A DNA stretch of 64,000 nucleotides, from assembly GCF_030463565.1 (NCBI RefSeq), contig NC_134675.1, positions 19,489,862 through 19,553,861 of the forward strand, read 5' to 3'. The position numbers and the translations under genes were made by a program. The notes under the pieces were generated by a model that ran no database searches, was not told the origin of the DNA, and saw only the letters and a program-made list of their open reading frames with translations. The DNA comes from Pelecanus crispus. Lineage: Eukaryota; Chordata; Aves; Pelecaniformes; Pelecanidae. This document shows positions 12,839 through 24,011 of the stretch, one piece after another (the first letter of the stretch is position 1; each line of letters opens with the position of its first letter).

Positions 12839-13325
12839 AATACTCCAATCCTACCTGTAAAGAAACCCCGTACCCAGGAGGACTGATTGGTACAGGATCT
12901 AAGGGAAATAAATTGAATAGTTGCTGATGTGCACCCAGTCGTTCCAAATCCTTATACACTTTTGTCTTCAATACCTGATTATAATACTTATTTTTCAGTA
13001 TTGGATTTAAAGGACGCCTTTTTCTGCATACCGCTGGAGGAAGAAAGCCGGAAGGTGTTTGCCTATGATTGGGAAAGCCCAACGACTGGCAGGAAAGTAC
13101 AACTCTGCTGGACTGTACTTCCTCAAGGCTTCAAGAACAGCCCAAGTCTTTTTGGTAATGTACTTGCAAAAGAATTAGAAGACTGGCAAGGTAAGAATTC
13201 TTCCGTTACCTTACTACAATATGTGGATGAGATCTTATTAGGAGTTGAGACTAAAGAATGTATGAAAGCTACTGTTAACCTCCTTAACTTTTTGGGCCTG
13301 GCTGGGTACAGAGTATCTCAAAAGA
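12839..13325 (+). pseudogene. Class I ERV reverse transcriptase fragment
   Basis: Open in one frame from about 12929. It shows gamma-type RT blocks: VLDLKDAFFCIPL, LPQGFKNSPSLFG and the active-site box, where the usual second aspartate is replaced (YVDE at about 13220-13231). The frame is cut at 13325 by a CR1-derived block. Altered catalytic residue and truncation make it inactive. Confidence 0.88.
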
Positions 13326-13855
13326 ATCATGGAATCATAGAATCATTTAGGTTGGAAAAGAACTTTAGGTTGGAAAAGACCATCAAGTCAAACCATTAAC
13401 ATAGCACTACCAAGTCCACCACTAAACCAATTAAGGGTAGAGTAATAATTAATTTCATGTTTCCTGGCTTGGTGGCTGGATTGTTTTTTAATGTAAGTAA
13501 AACTACAAATCATTAAGGTTGGAAAGGACCTCTAAGATCATCATTCCAATCATCAACCCAACACCACCATGCCCACTAAACCATGTCCCAAAGTGCCACG
13601 TCTACCCGGTTTTTGAACACCTACAGGGATGGTGACTCCACCACCTCTCTGGGCAGCCTGTTCCAATGCTTGACTACCCTTTCCGTGAAGAAATTTTTCC
13701 TAATATCTAATCTAAACCTCTGGCTGTCGACCAACACCCAGCCAGGTCGACGCTGGCTGTCGACCAACACCCCCAGGTCCTTTTCGGCCAGGCAGCTTTC
13801 CAGCCACTCTTCCCCAAGCCTGTAGCATTGCATGGGGTTGTTGTGACCCAGCTAA
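13326..13855 (-). repeat. Two CR1 3' fragments inserted between RT and RNase H
   Basis: 13326-13436 is a short CR1 3' end in minus orientation, with a duplicated 'TTTAGGTTGGAAAAG' motif. After about 70 bp of unassigned sequence, 13510-13855 is a second CR1 3' piece. Inside it, sequence from the 3' UTR is joined directly to RT-region sequence (junction about 13722), and a short GGCTGTCGACCAACACCC unit is duplicated at about 13723 and 13755. This indicates internal deletion and local duplication. Confidence 0.85.
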
Positions 13856-14050
13856 CGTGAACTACTGTAACCTGCTTAGGTTTTGAGATATCTCCGGGGG
13901 GAGAGGAAGTTGGGAACAGAAAGGAAAGAGGCCATTTGTCGAATACCCTCCGTCCCCCCGTCCCACCCCCCCGATCTAAGAAAGAACTGTGAGGATTCTT
14001 GGGAATGGATGATGTCACTTTAAAGGTGTCTTCAACCCTGAATACTGCCA
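13856..14050. other. Unassigned stretch inside class I provirus
   Basis: Contains CCTCCGTCCCCCCGTCCCAC-type C-rich sequence and no pol motif that I recognise. It may be extra inserted DNA or decayed provirus. Confidence 0.4.
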
Positions 14051-14054
14051 CCTT

Positions 14055-14811
14055 AATGCTAATAGATGCCTGTAATCAATTCAGAAATTGAACTTTTTAC
14101 AGATGGAAGTAGTTTTGTGGTGAACAGTGAACGGAAAGCTTGATATGCTGTAGTAACCTTGCAGGAAGAAATTGAGGCATGGGCCCTGCCACCTAATACT
14201 TCTGCTCAGAAAGCAGAAATGATAGCTCTAACTCAGGCTTCAGAGCTATCTAAGGATAAAATATTTATATAGACTCCAAATATGCATTTGGAGTGGTCCA
14301 CGCACATGGGGCTATTTGGAAAGAGTGTGGTTTACTGTCCTCTCAAGGAACCCCTATTAAATATGGATCAGAAATTTTAAAATCGTTGCAAGTTGTTCTG
14401 GGACCAAGAGAAGTTGCAATCGCATATTGCAAAGCTCATCAGAAAGGACAAACAGAAATAATTAAAGGAAATTGGAAGGCAGACGTAATAGCCAAAAGAG
14501 TTGTGGAAAGGGGATCACTAATTGGAGCATTGAGCCCATCAAGAAAAGTTCAATGGGAACCTCCAGATTATTCTAAGAAAGAGGATCAGCTTGCCAAATA
14601 TTTAAAGTGTACCAAGTCAAAGGAAGGATGGTGGATAACCAAAGGTGGGCAAGTATTGATTACTACCCCAATGGTAAGAGAAATATTGAAGACGACCCAT
14701 AGTGAATCCCATATGGGAGCAGATGTTCTGGTTGCAAGTATCAAAAGATATGCTGTAGGACTGAAAATGCAAACTTTTGCAGACTTTATTGTGAAACAGT
14801 GCCCAATATGA
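14055..14811 (+). pseudogene. Class I ERV RNase H and integrase zinc-finger region, degenerate
   Basis: An FTDGSSFV block near 14095, then SAQKAEMIALTQA near 14206 and a DSKYAFGVVHAH block near 14271 supply the D-E-D residues of a retroviral RNase H. Stops interrupt it. The open stretch 14293-14811 continues through the end of RNase H (AHQKGQ) into an integrase N-terminal H-x3-H (HSESH) and a CPI motif whose next codon is a stop. Non-functional. Confidence 0.85.
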
Positions 14812-15686
14812 TGCTGCAAGAACAACTCAAAAATACAGAAAAGACCTCCCCCCCCAGAGAGGTCGGGAGGGGTCAAACCCCTGGAGAATACTGGCAAATT
14901 GATTTTTCTGAACTACCAAAATGCAATCAGTATAGATATTTGTTGGTGGTGTTAGACACCTTTTCAGGATGGCCTGAAGCTTTCCCATGTCATACCAATA
15001 AGGCTAGAGATGTAGAAAGGATATTGTTAAAGGAAATAATTCCTAGATTTGGGGTACCTGAAGGAATGTCCTCTGATAATGGGCCTCATTTTATAGCTCA
15101 AATAGTTCAAGAAGCTGTGAAATCTTTACAAATTACATGGGACTTACATACCCCTTGGAGACCACAATCAAGTGGCAATGTTGAACAAATGAACCAAACT
15201 CTGAAAAGACAAATTTCAAAACTTTGTCAGGAAACTCAAATGAAATGGATAGATGTGTTACCAATAGCACTGATGAGAATTCGGGTCACTCCTGGAGTTA
15301 GAGAAGGAGTTAGTCCTTTTGAGATTCTATATGGGAAACCATATCCCATAAATAGTTTAACTGGGAAAAGTGATCAAATGCATATTATGGGAAACCAATT
15401 GTTATCCGATTATCTGTTATCTTTGGGACAGGCTTTGTCTTCCCTTTACAGGTATTTAAATGAAAGGGTGCTAATACCCTTAGATACCCCAGTTCATTCC
15501 TTTACTCCAGGAGATGAAGTCTATATCCGAACATGGAAGGATGAACCTTTGAAAGAGCAATGGAAAGGACCCTATCTGGTATTGTTAATTACCCACATGG
15601 CTATCAAAGTAAGAGGCATTGACTCCTGGGTTCATCATACCCGATGGAACAATGGAGCTCTGAGAAGACAGGAGAAACAAAGATAA
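14799..15686 (+). pseudogene. Class I ERV integrase core and C-terminal domain (one long open frame)
   Basis: 295 open codons. The catalytic core shows the three acidic positions of a retroviral integrase: QIDFSE (about residue 34), SSDNGPHF (about 90-97) and SGNVEQMN (about 126-133, glutamate in the DDE position). The C-terminal part has a TPGDEVYIR segment and a GPYLVLLIT segment, as in gamma-type GPY/F modules. It lacks a clean N-terminal zinc finger in frame and a natural start. The long intact frame within a broken provirus is notable but can be chance survival. Confidence 0.9.
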
Positions 15687-15795
15687 GAATTTTCAAGAAC
15701 ACATAAACTGTTTTTGCGTCCCAAAGGGATTTTGACTTGATTGTAAAAATATATATATTTATGTCAAGCTTTTGATATTTTGCCAAGTAGAAAGT

Positions 15796-16368
15796 TGTCC
15801 TGGTTTCGGCCGGGATAGAGTTAATTTTCTTCCTAGTAGCAGGCATAGTGCTGTGTTTTGGATTTAGTAGGAGAAGAATGTTGATAACACACTGATGTTT
15901 TTAGTTGTTGCTGAGTACTGCTTATGCTAGTCAAGGACTTTTCAGCTTCCCATGCTCTGCCAGGTGCACAAGAAGCTGGGAGGGGGCACAGCCAGAATAG
16001 TTGATCCAAACTGACCAAAGGGCTATTCCATACCATATGATGTCATGCTCAGTATATAAACTGGGGGGGGGGGTTGGCCGGGGAGCAGCGATCGCTGCTC
16101 AGGAAATGTCTGGGTATCGGTCGTCGGGTGGTGAGCAATCGCATTGTGCATCACTTGCTTTGTATATTATTATTACTATTATTATTATATTGTTACTATT
16201 ATCATTACTATTTTCCTTTATTTCAATTATTAAACTGTTCTTATCTCAACCCAGGAGTGGTTTTTTTCACTCTTACTCCTCTGATTCTCTCCCCCATCCC
16301 ATCGGGGCAGGGGGAGTGAGCGAGCAGCTGCGTGGTGCTTAGTTGCTGGCTGGGGCTAAACCACAACA
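15796..16368 (+). mobile_element. Solo LTR of the shared ERVL-like family, nested in class I provirus
   Basis: TGTCCTGGTTTCGGC... to ...AACCACAACA, flanked by AAAGT (15791-15795 and 16369-16373). CRE site mutated to TGATGTCA (16038-16045), TATA box TATATAAAC downstream, an uninterrupted G-run, and a perfect GAGCAGCGATCGCTGCTC palindrome just after. Sits between integrase and env of the host provirus, so it is younger than that provirus. Confidence 0.95.
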
Positions 16369-16373
16369 AAAGT

Positions 16374-17227
16374 GTGTGCTGAAAGTTTTAATAATGTACT
16401 TCTACATTAATTGCAGTAACACAAATCTTATTCTGAAGTTGGTCCAAGACTTTGGTAAACTTCAAAACTTGACTTCAGTGACTGCATGTTTACCTACTCC
16501 TAAGTCCGCAGAGAATCCCATTCCATGGGGGGGTACTAACGACAAACCTAACTAAAATGTGGGAAGATATGTGGAAAAGGGAACCTAATGGGTCCACCAC
16601 ATAGTACAAGGAAGGAAAATACACCCTAAAATGGACTCTGAAAGATGGTGCAATGGATAATTGTAGTATCAGTAAGTCTGAAACTCCATGGGCCAAAGAA
16701 GTAATATATAGACTCTCAGGAGATCAGTGTACTGATACTCCATGGGGTTGTCAGATACACCAACTCAGAAATTATACAACTCCATTAAATGATACCTGGT
16801 CACATCTGACTAATAATGACATTGCAGAATAGCCTGACTCTGGATTTATTATTATTGCATGAACATGGAGTGTGTGGATACCTGAATGTTTTAAATGATA
16901 GCTGTTGTGTCCACGTTCCAAATGTAACAAAAGATTTGGACCATCAACTAGATGATATTAAGAGTGTAGCAAAAAGCAAGTAGGGAACTAAGAGCAGGGT
17001 TAGAAGGAGGCTGGTTAAACAAAATCTTGAATGGACTGGGATACTCATTAACCAGATGGTTGGAGAGTTTATTTCAAAGTATAATTGTCGTAATAATAAT
17101 ACTGATCATTATTTGTGTTGCTGTTAATTGTTTAAAGAGAATACTGTTACGATCAACTAAAGGACATTACATTATGTTAGCATGGGTACATAGTGAGACA
17201 TATGAAGCTCTTAGAAAGCCTCATAGT
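16374..17227 (+). pseudogene. Class I ERV env remnant with transmembrane tail
   Basis: Most of this stretch is heavily stopped. The 3' part (open 17027-17248) encodes a segment with a strongly hydrophobic run of about 20 I/V/L/C residues followed by KRILLR, which fits a membrane anchor and cytoplasmic tail of a transmembrane envelope subunit. Its placement just before the polypurine tract supports this. The surface subunit is not recognisable. Confidence 0.7.
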
Positions 17228-17242
17228 CTCAAAGGGGGGAAC
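17228..17242 (+). promoter_or_regulatory. Polypurine tract of class I provirus
   Basis: TCTCAAAGGGGGGAAC directly precedes the 3' LTR start TGTTGAAGG at 17243, the normal position of the plus-strand primer. Confidence 0.85.
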
Positions 17243-17859
17243 TGTTGAAGGCTAACTCTGAAACTTAGCTAACATCATAGCAGGCCAAGATGTTTTTGTA
17301 AGCTGACAAGTAAAGGACACTTAATCATCCCTAATAAGAAGAACAAACATTCAGTATCCTTTAACCAAGGACATCCCGGAGCAACTAGACCTCAAAGGAG
17401 TACTGAGAAACTGATAAAAGGGAACATCCTACCCCAGAAGGCGCCGAAAAACTGGACAATTGCCGAAGCATGGTAACTGGGGGAAAGGTAAAAGTGGCAG
17501 GGGGAGATCAAGACTACCAACTCAATTTAAGACCACAAGGATATGCCCCCCCACACCCGTAAAGAGCATGCATGCTAATTTACGTAGCAAGTGAGGCTAA
17601 TTAGAATATAGTTGACCAATAGCAGATAGGATGGTAATTACTAACCAATCATCGTAAAAAGGACAGGCTTGAATAATTACTAACTCTGTAACTCTTGTGT
17701 ATAAATAAGGTGCAGAAAGTCTCATTGGGTGTGCTAGCTTTGTGGAATTACCACCTAGCACCCATCTCTGCGCAGAAATGAAATAAAATCGATATCTTGA
17801 CTCAGTGTGTGAATTGGATTATTGCACACTGGGTAACGAACTCCCTTTGTGAGACAACA
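17243..17859 (+). repeat. 3' LTR of class I provirus
   Basis: 617 bp, TGTTGAAGGCTAAC... to ...GAGACAACA. TATA box TGTATAAATAAGG at about 17699-17711 and AATAAA at about 17782-17787. Apart from the U3 block missing in the 5' LTR, the two LTRs differ at only scattered sites, giving a handle on age. Confidence 0.92.
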
Positions 17860-19410
17860 ATGGGGAGTTAGAATATGCAAAGGAATTTGGGAATAACTCA
17901 AAGTTTTGGGTTTAGGAACTTAAAAATAAAAGGAGGTGCTATTTTCTTTATTTAGCTTCTTCACCCCACATTTTATTTTTACATTTGGTATCTCTCCATA
18001 TTTAAAATATGCATGGGTATGATCCACAGGGTGCAAGAAGTTATTAGAAAGGGGCCTGCAGTAGTTCTTACTGTAGACTGAAAGGTATCTTACCGCCCTA
18101 AGAAGAATCCTTTGTTCTGGTTAAACGGAGCAAACAAATAACTATAATCTTGACTTCTGTGACTAATATGTAAATATGTCAATACACATTCTTATCTTGG
18201 ATAGAAATTAAAAGGAAGATTGTTCTTTTCAACGTAAAGCAGACAGTTCATGCAGCTTTATGATTAAGATGTTAGATACTACCTAATGAAGTTAATATAA
18301 TGAAATTGGTGTTAACATTTGTAAATAAAATCCCCTCCAAATCTTGTGTCTAGAGGACAGGAAAATAAGACCAGCAGTTCAGTGGTGTTCATTTGTTAAC
18401 GAAGTTCAAGAGAAAATAGTGACATGTATTTATGAAGTGATCTGACTTGCACTGTTAGTACCATGCACAATAAACTCAATTAAGGCACTGTCCTTGAAAA
18501 GCAGTTATGCAACTCACAGGAAGTGGTTTGCGTGGTCAATACCTTCAACAGTAAGTGTTCATTTATGCTCTTGAGACTTGCAAGCCTTTGTTCAAAATCT
18601 GAAAAGTTTTGGCTTAAACCACAAAGAATGAGGAAGATAGATAGGCAATCTGTCAAAATAAATTATGTATCCTACCTTGGCAAGCATTAAATTAATGACA
18701 TACACCCCCCCCCAATCCACACAACTGTTATCTGTCAAGGTCATTCTTTGCTTCTCAAGGCCTTTCATAGAGAAAACACATAGAGCATGTGAAGTCAGCT
18801 CAGTTTTGTACCCTGGCAATGTTTTTAGGTTACATCAGCAGGATGAAATTAAATAATCCAAATTAAAATTGCAAAATATAAACCAAATCTATTAGAGAAG
18901 CATTATATATATGTTATACATATATTTATAGTATATACATGTATTTATATTACATGCAAATTAACTTTGCAGATGTCAAAGATGATCAACTAATACGCCT
19001 ATTTTCTGTGATTTCAGTATCCAAGAGAAGGAAGGTAAGTATGCAGAAAGCAGAAGATTTATTTACTGATGATTTATTGATAGGTGAGATTCATTAAACT
19101 CTACAAACTTCATAAAAAAAGTAAATTAACTGGGTGCAGCAAAGGAAGCTGTGATATAGAGCAATAAGAGCCCTATGAATGATAAATAAACCCCAGGAGT
19201 AGCAACTGAGTTCAAGAAGTAGGTTTATACTGTGGAATGGATAGAATATTTTTCGAAATATCTTTTTATCAGTAAATACGATCTCAAGACAAGTAAAAAA
19301 TTTGTTTTGCAAAGATATAATTTATTTCATTGTGTTTCTTTTGGAGCCAGCTGCTCATGCAATATAAAGGTAAGATGTCTGGTTATAATACAAACCAAAT
19401 AGTAACACTG
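17860..19410. other. Unannotated intergenic DNA
   Basis: AT-rich and without recognisable gene or repeat apart from a short TA-rich microsatellite at about 18902-18957. Confidence 0.6.
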
Positions 19411-19980
19411 TGTCATGGTTTAGCCCCAGCAGGCAACTAAGCACCACGCAGCCACTGGCTCACTCCCCCTACCCCGATGGGATGGGGGAGAGAATTGGAG
19501 GAGTAAGAGTGAGAAACACTCCTGGGTTGAGATAAGAACAGTTTAATACTTGAAATAAAGTAAAATAGTAATGATAATAATAACAATATAATAATGGTAA
19601 TAATAATAATAATATACAAAGCAAGTGATGCACAATGCAATTGCTCACCACCCGACGACCGATACCCAGACAGTTCCCGAGCAGCAATCGCTGCTCCCCG
19701 GCCAACCCCCCCCAGTTTATATACTGAGCATGACATCATATGGTATGGAATAGCCCTTTGGTCAGTTTGGATCAACTGTTCTGGCTGTGCCCCCTCCCAG
19801 TTCCTTGTGTACCTGGCAGAGCATGGGAAGCTGAAAAGTCCTTGACTAGCATAAGCATTACTTAGCAACAACTAAAAACATCAGTGTGTTATCAGCATTC
19901 TTCTCCTACTAAATCCAAAACACAGCACTATGCCTGCTACTAGGAAGAAAATTAACTCTATCCCAGCCAAAACCAGGACA
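19411..19980 (-). mobile_element. Solo LTR of the shared ERVL-like family
   Basis: TGTCATGGTTTAGCC... to ...CCAAAACCAGGACA on the + strand, flanked by CACTG (19406-19410 and 19981-19985). The CRE is decayed to TGACATCA at 19731-19738. An open frame of 144 codons crosses the LTR in its sense direction (19871-19437), including the (ATT)n tract read as isoleucine/leucine. Confidence 0.95.
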
Positions 19981-20054
19981 CACTGAAAAGTTACTTTCCT
20001 CAGAATTCTCTGGTGCAATCTTTCTTCTTCCAGAAACCACCTGGGAAACGTTTT

Positions 20055-21700
20055 TCATAGAATCATAGAATTGTTTAGGTTGGAAAAGACTTTCAGTGAA
20101 GACATTTTTCCTAATATCCAGTCTAAACCTCCCCTGGCAGAACTTGAGGCCATTTCCTCTCGTTCTATCGCTTATTACTTGGGAGAAGAGATGGACACCC
20201 ACCTCGCTACAACCTCCTTTCAGAGATAAGGTCTCCCCTCAGCCTCCTTTTCTCCAGGCTAAACAACCTCAGTTCCCTCAGCCACTCCTCATAAGACTTG
20301 TGCTCTAGACCCTTCACCAGCTTCGTTGCCCTTCTCTGGACACGCTCCAGCACCTCAATGTCTTCCTTGTATTGAGGGGCCCAAGACTGAACACAGTATT
20401 CAAGGTGTGACCTTACCAGTGCCGAGTACAGGGGAACAATCACCTCCCTGCTCCTGCTGGACATACTATTTCTGATACAAGCCAGGATGCTGTTGGCCGC
20501 CTTGGCCACCTGGGCACACTGCTGGCCCATATTCAGCCAGCTGTTGACCAACACCCCCAGGTCCTTTTCCACCAGGCAGCTTTCCAGCCACTCTTCCCCA
20601 AGCCTGTAGCATTGCATGGGGTTGTTGTGACCCAAGTGCAGGACCTGGCACTTGGCCTTGTTGAATCTCATACAGTTGGCCTCGGCCCATCGATCCAGCC
20701 TGTCCCGATCCCTCTGCAGGGCCTTCCTACCCTTGAGCAGATCAACACTCCCACCCAACTTGGTGTCATCTGCAAACCTTCTGAGGGTACACTCGATCCC
20801 CTCGTCCAGATCTCTGATATAGATAGTAAACAGAACTTGCCCCAATACTGAGCCCTGGGGAACACCACTTGTGACTGGCTGCCAACTGGATTTAACTCCA
20901 TTCACTACAACTCTCTGGGCTCAGCCATCCAGCCAGTTTTTTTACCCAGCGAAGAGTACGCCTGTCCAAGCCATGAGCAGCAAGTTTCTCCAGGAGAATG
21001 CTGTCGGAAACGGTGTCAAAGGCTTTACTAAAGTCCAGGTAGACAACGTCCACAGCCTTTCCCTTGTCCACTGAGATGGTCACCTTGTCATAGAAGGAGA
21101 TCAGGTTAGCCAAGCAGGACTTGCCTTTCACAAACCCATGCTGACTGGGCCTGATCACCTCGTTGTCCTGTACATGCCCTGTGATGGCACTCAGGATGAT
21201 CTGCTCCATAATCTTCCCCAGCACCAAGGTCAGGCTGACAGGCCTGTAGTTCCCCATAGTCTCCTTCTGGCCCTTCCTGGAGATGGGCGTCACATTTGCT
21301 ACCCTCCAGTGATCTGGGACCTCCCTGGTTAGCCAGGACTGCTGATAAATCATTGAAAGTGGCTTGGTGAGCACTTCCACCAGCTCCCTCAGTACTCTTG
21401 GGTGGATCCGATCCGGCCCCATCGACTTGTGTGTGTCTAAGTGGTGTAGCAGGTCACTAACCATTTCCCCTTGGGATATGGAGGCTTCATTCTGCTCCCC
21501 ATCCCTGTCTTCCAGCTCAGGGGGCTAGGCACCCCAAGAACAAATGGTCTTACTATTAAAGACAGAGGCAAAGAAGGCATTAAGTACCTAAGCCTTTGTC
21601 AATATGTTTCCCCCCCGCATCCAATAAAGGATGGAGATTCTCCTTAGCCCTTGTTTTGTTGCTAACGTATAGAAATATTTCTTATTGTCTTTTATGGCAA
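20055..21700 (-). mobile_element. CR1 LINE copy A, truncated at both ORF2 start and 3' UTR
   Basis: Begins (on the minus strand) near the end of the endonuclease-RT linker at about 21700 and ends with the CR1 tail at 20055 (TCATAGAATCATAGAATTG on the + strand). Part of the 3' UTR is deleted at about 20091. It abuts copy B, giving two RT segments in tandem. Confidence 0.9.
20207..21464 (-). pseudogene. CR1 copy A reverse transcriptase, split in two frames
   Basis: 21464-20892 holds the N-terminal RT with [13 protein letters not shown]. 20905-20207 holds [11 protein letters not shown], the [10 protein letters not shown] catalytic box (both aspartates kept) and the C-terminal tail. The frame changes at about 20935, near a run of T bases. 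Dead. Confidence 0.9.
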
Positions 21701-22603
21701 AGCCAGGATGCTGTTGGCCTTCTTGGCCACCTGGGCACACTGCTGGCCCATATTCAGCCAGCTGTCGACCAACACCCCCAGGTACTTTTCCACCAGGCAG
21801 CTTTCCAGCCACTCTTCCCCAAGCCTGTAGCATTGCATGGGGTTGTTGTGACCCAAGTGCAGGACCTGGCATTTGGCCTTGTTAAACCTCATACAGCTGG
21901 CCTCGGCCCATCGGTCCAGCCTTTCCAGGTCCCTCTGCAGGGCCATCCAACCCTCAAGCAGATCGACACTCCCACCCAACTTGGTGTCATCTGCAAACTT
22001 AAAGACATTAAACAAGACTGGCCCCAAAACAGAGCCCTGGGGAACACCGCTCGTGACCGGCTGCCAACTGGACTTAACTCCATTCACCACTGCTCTCTGG
22101 GCTCGGCCACCCAACCAGTTTTTTACCCAGAGAAGACTACACCCGTCCAAGCCATGAGCTGCCAGCTTCCCAAGGAGAATGCTATGGGAGACTGTGTCAA
22201 AGGCTTTGCTGAAGTCCAGGTACATGACATCCACAGCCTTTCCATCATCTACCAGGCGGGTCACCAGGTCATAGAAGGAGATCAGGTTGGTCAAGCAGGA
22301 CCTGCCTTTCATGAACCCATGCTGGCTGGGCCCGATCCCCTGGTTGACCTGCACATGCCTGTTGAGCGCACTCAAGATGAAACGCTCCATAATCTTTCCT
22401 GGCACCGAGGTCAGGCTGACAGGCCTGTAGTTCCCCAGGTCCTCCTTCCGGCCCTTCTTGTAGATGGGCGTCACATTGGCAAGCCTCCAGTCATCAGGGA
22501 CCTCCCCTGTTAACCAGGACTGCTGATAGATGATGGAAAGTGTTTTGGTAAGCTCCTCTGCCAGCTCCCTCAGTACTCTCGGGTGGATCCCATCTGGCCC
22601 CAT
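21692..22603 (-). pseudogene. CR1 copy B reverse transcriptase, internally deleted
   Basis: 303 open codons with [37 protein letters not shown] and [11 protein letters not shown]. About 13 residues between the LFNVF segment and FADD are missing compared with the other copies, an in-frame deletion. Ends at the junction with copy A. Confidence 0.9.
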
Positions 22604-22656
22604 AGTCTTGTGAGTGCCCAGGTGGTGTAGCAGTTCGTTAATTGCTTCCTCCTGGA

Positions 22657-24009
22657 CTATGAGGACTCCATTCTGCTCCCCGTCCCTGTCTTCCAGCTCA
22701 GGGGGCTGAGTACCCTGGGGTGACTGGTCTGGCTGTTAAACACAGAGGCAAAGAAGGCATTAAGTACCTCAGCCTTTTCCTTGTCCTCGGTCACAATGTT
22801 CCCCCCCACATCCAGCAAACGATGGAGATCCTCCTTGGCTCTCCTTTTATTGCTGATGTACTTATAAAAACACTTTTTATTATCTTTTACAACAGTGGCC
22901 AGATTGAGTTCTTGCTGGGCTTTTGCTTTTCTAATTTCCTCCCTGCATGACCTAACAAGATCCCTGTACTCTTCTTGAGTTGCCTGCCCCTTCTTCCAAA
23001 GGTGGTAAACTCTCCTTTTTTCCCTGAGTCCCAGCAAAAGCTCCCTATTCAGCCAGGCCGGTCGTCTTCCCCGCCAGTTGGTCTTACGGCAGACGGGGAC
23101 AGCCCGCTCCTGTGCCCTTAAGACTTCCTTCTTGAAGAAGGCCCAGCCTTCCTGGACCCCTTTGCCTTTCAGGACTGCCTCCCAAGGGACTTTCCCAAAC
23201 AGTGGCCTGAACAGGCCAAAGTCTGCCCTCTGGAAGTCCATGGTAACAGTTTTTCTGCCCCTCCTCTTTACATTGCCAAGAATCGAGAACTCTATCATAT
23301 CGTGGGCGCTAAGCCCAAGACGGCCTCCGACTACGACATCTCCCACAAGCCCTTCTCTGTTTGTAAACAGCAGGTCAAGCGAGGCACCTCCCCTCGTAGG
23401 CTCGCTTACCAGCTGTGTCAGGAAGTTATCTTCCACACACTCTAGGAACCTCCGAGACTGTTGCCTCTCTGCTATGTTGTATTTCCAGCAGATGTCCGGC
23501 AAGTTGAACTCCCTGACAAGAACAAGGGCTAGCGATTGCGAGACTTCTGCCAGCTGCTTGTAGAACGCTTCATCTATCTCTACATCCCGGTTGGGTGATC
23601 TGTAGCAGACTCCCAACAGGACATCCGCCTTGCTGGCCTTCCCCCTCATCCTTACCCATAAGCACTTGACCTTAACATCACCACTGTCGAGCTCTATACA
23701 GTCAAAACCCTCCCTAACATACAGAGCCACCCCACCGCCTCTGCTTCCATGCCTATCCCTTCTGAAGAGCTTATAGCCATCCAGTGCAGCACTCCAGTCA
23801 TGAGAGTCATCCCACCACGTTTCTGTGATGGCGACTATGTCATAGCTATCCTGCTGCACAATGGCTTCCAGCTCCTCCTGTTTGTTGCCCATGCTATGTG
23901 CATTGGTGTAGATGCACTTGAGATGGGCTATCGATTTCACCCCCAACGTTGCCATGCCACCTTCAGGTTCCTCTCTAGTGAGCCTGGTTATATCCCGTTC
24001 CCCCTTCAA
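22657..24009 (-). pseudogene. CR1 copy B ORF2 endonuclease with mutated catalytic motifs
   Basis: About 450 open codons, opening at a TTG just after the ORF1 stop, so the true start is uncertain. AP-endonuclease blocks: YTNAHSMGNKQEEL (about 34-47), ITETWW (60-65, catalytic glutamate kept), RDRHGSRGGGVALYV (83-97), then VREFNLPDICW where the family has G-D-F-N, and SAHDMIEF where the family has S-D-H. So two of the catalytic blocks carry substitutions at key acidic positions even though the frame is open. The frame shifts at about 22650 before RT. Confidence 0.9.
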
Positions 24010-24011
24010 AC

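Larger units (their letters stand above)
10964..17859 (+). mobile_element. Class I (gamma-like) endogenous provirus, degenerate and nested
   Basis: The outer ends are TGTTGAAGGCTAAC... and ...GAGACAACA. The flanking 4-bp duplication ATGG is at 10960-10963 and 17860-17863, as usual for gamma-type retroviruses. Order: 5' LTR, primer-binding site, leader, then a CR1 copy sitting where gag and protease should be, RT part, another CR1-derived block, RNase H, integrase, a solo LTR of another family, an env tail, a polypurine tract and the 3' LTR. Many stops. The insertions are younger than the provirus. Gag and protease are not recognisable, so they were lost. Confidence 0.92.
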
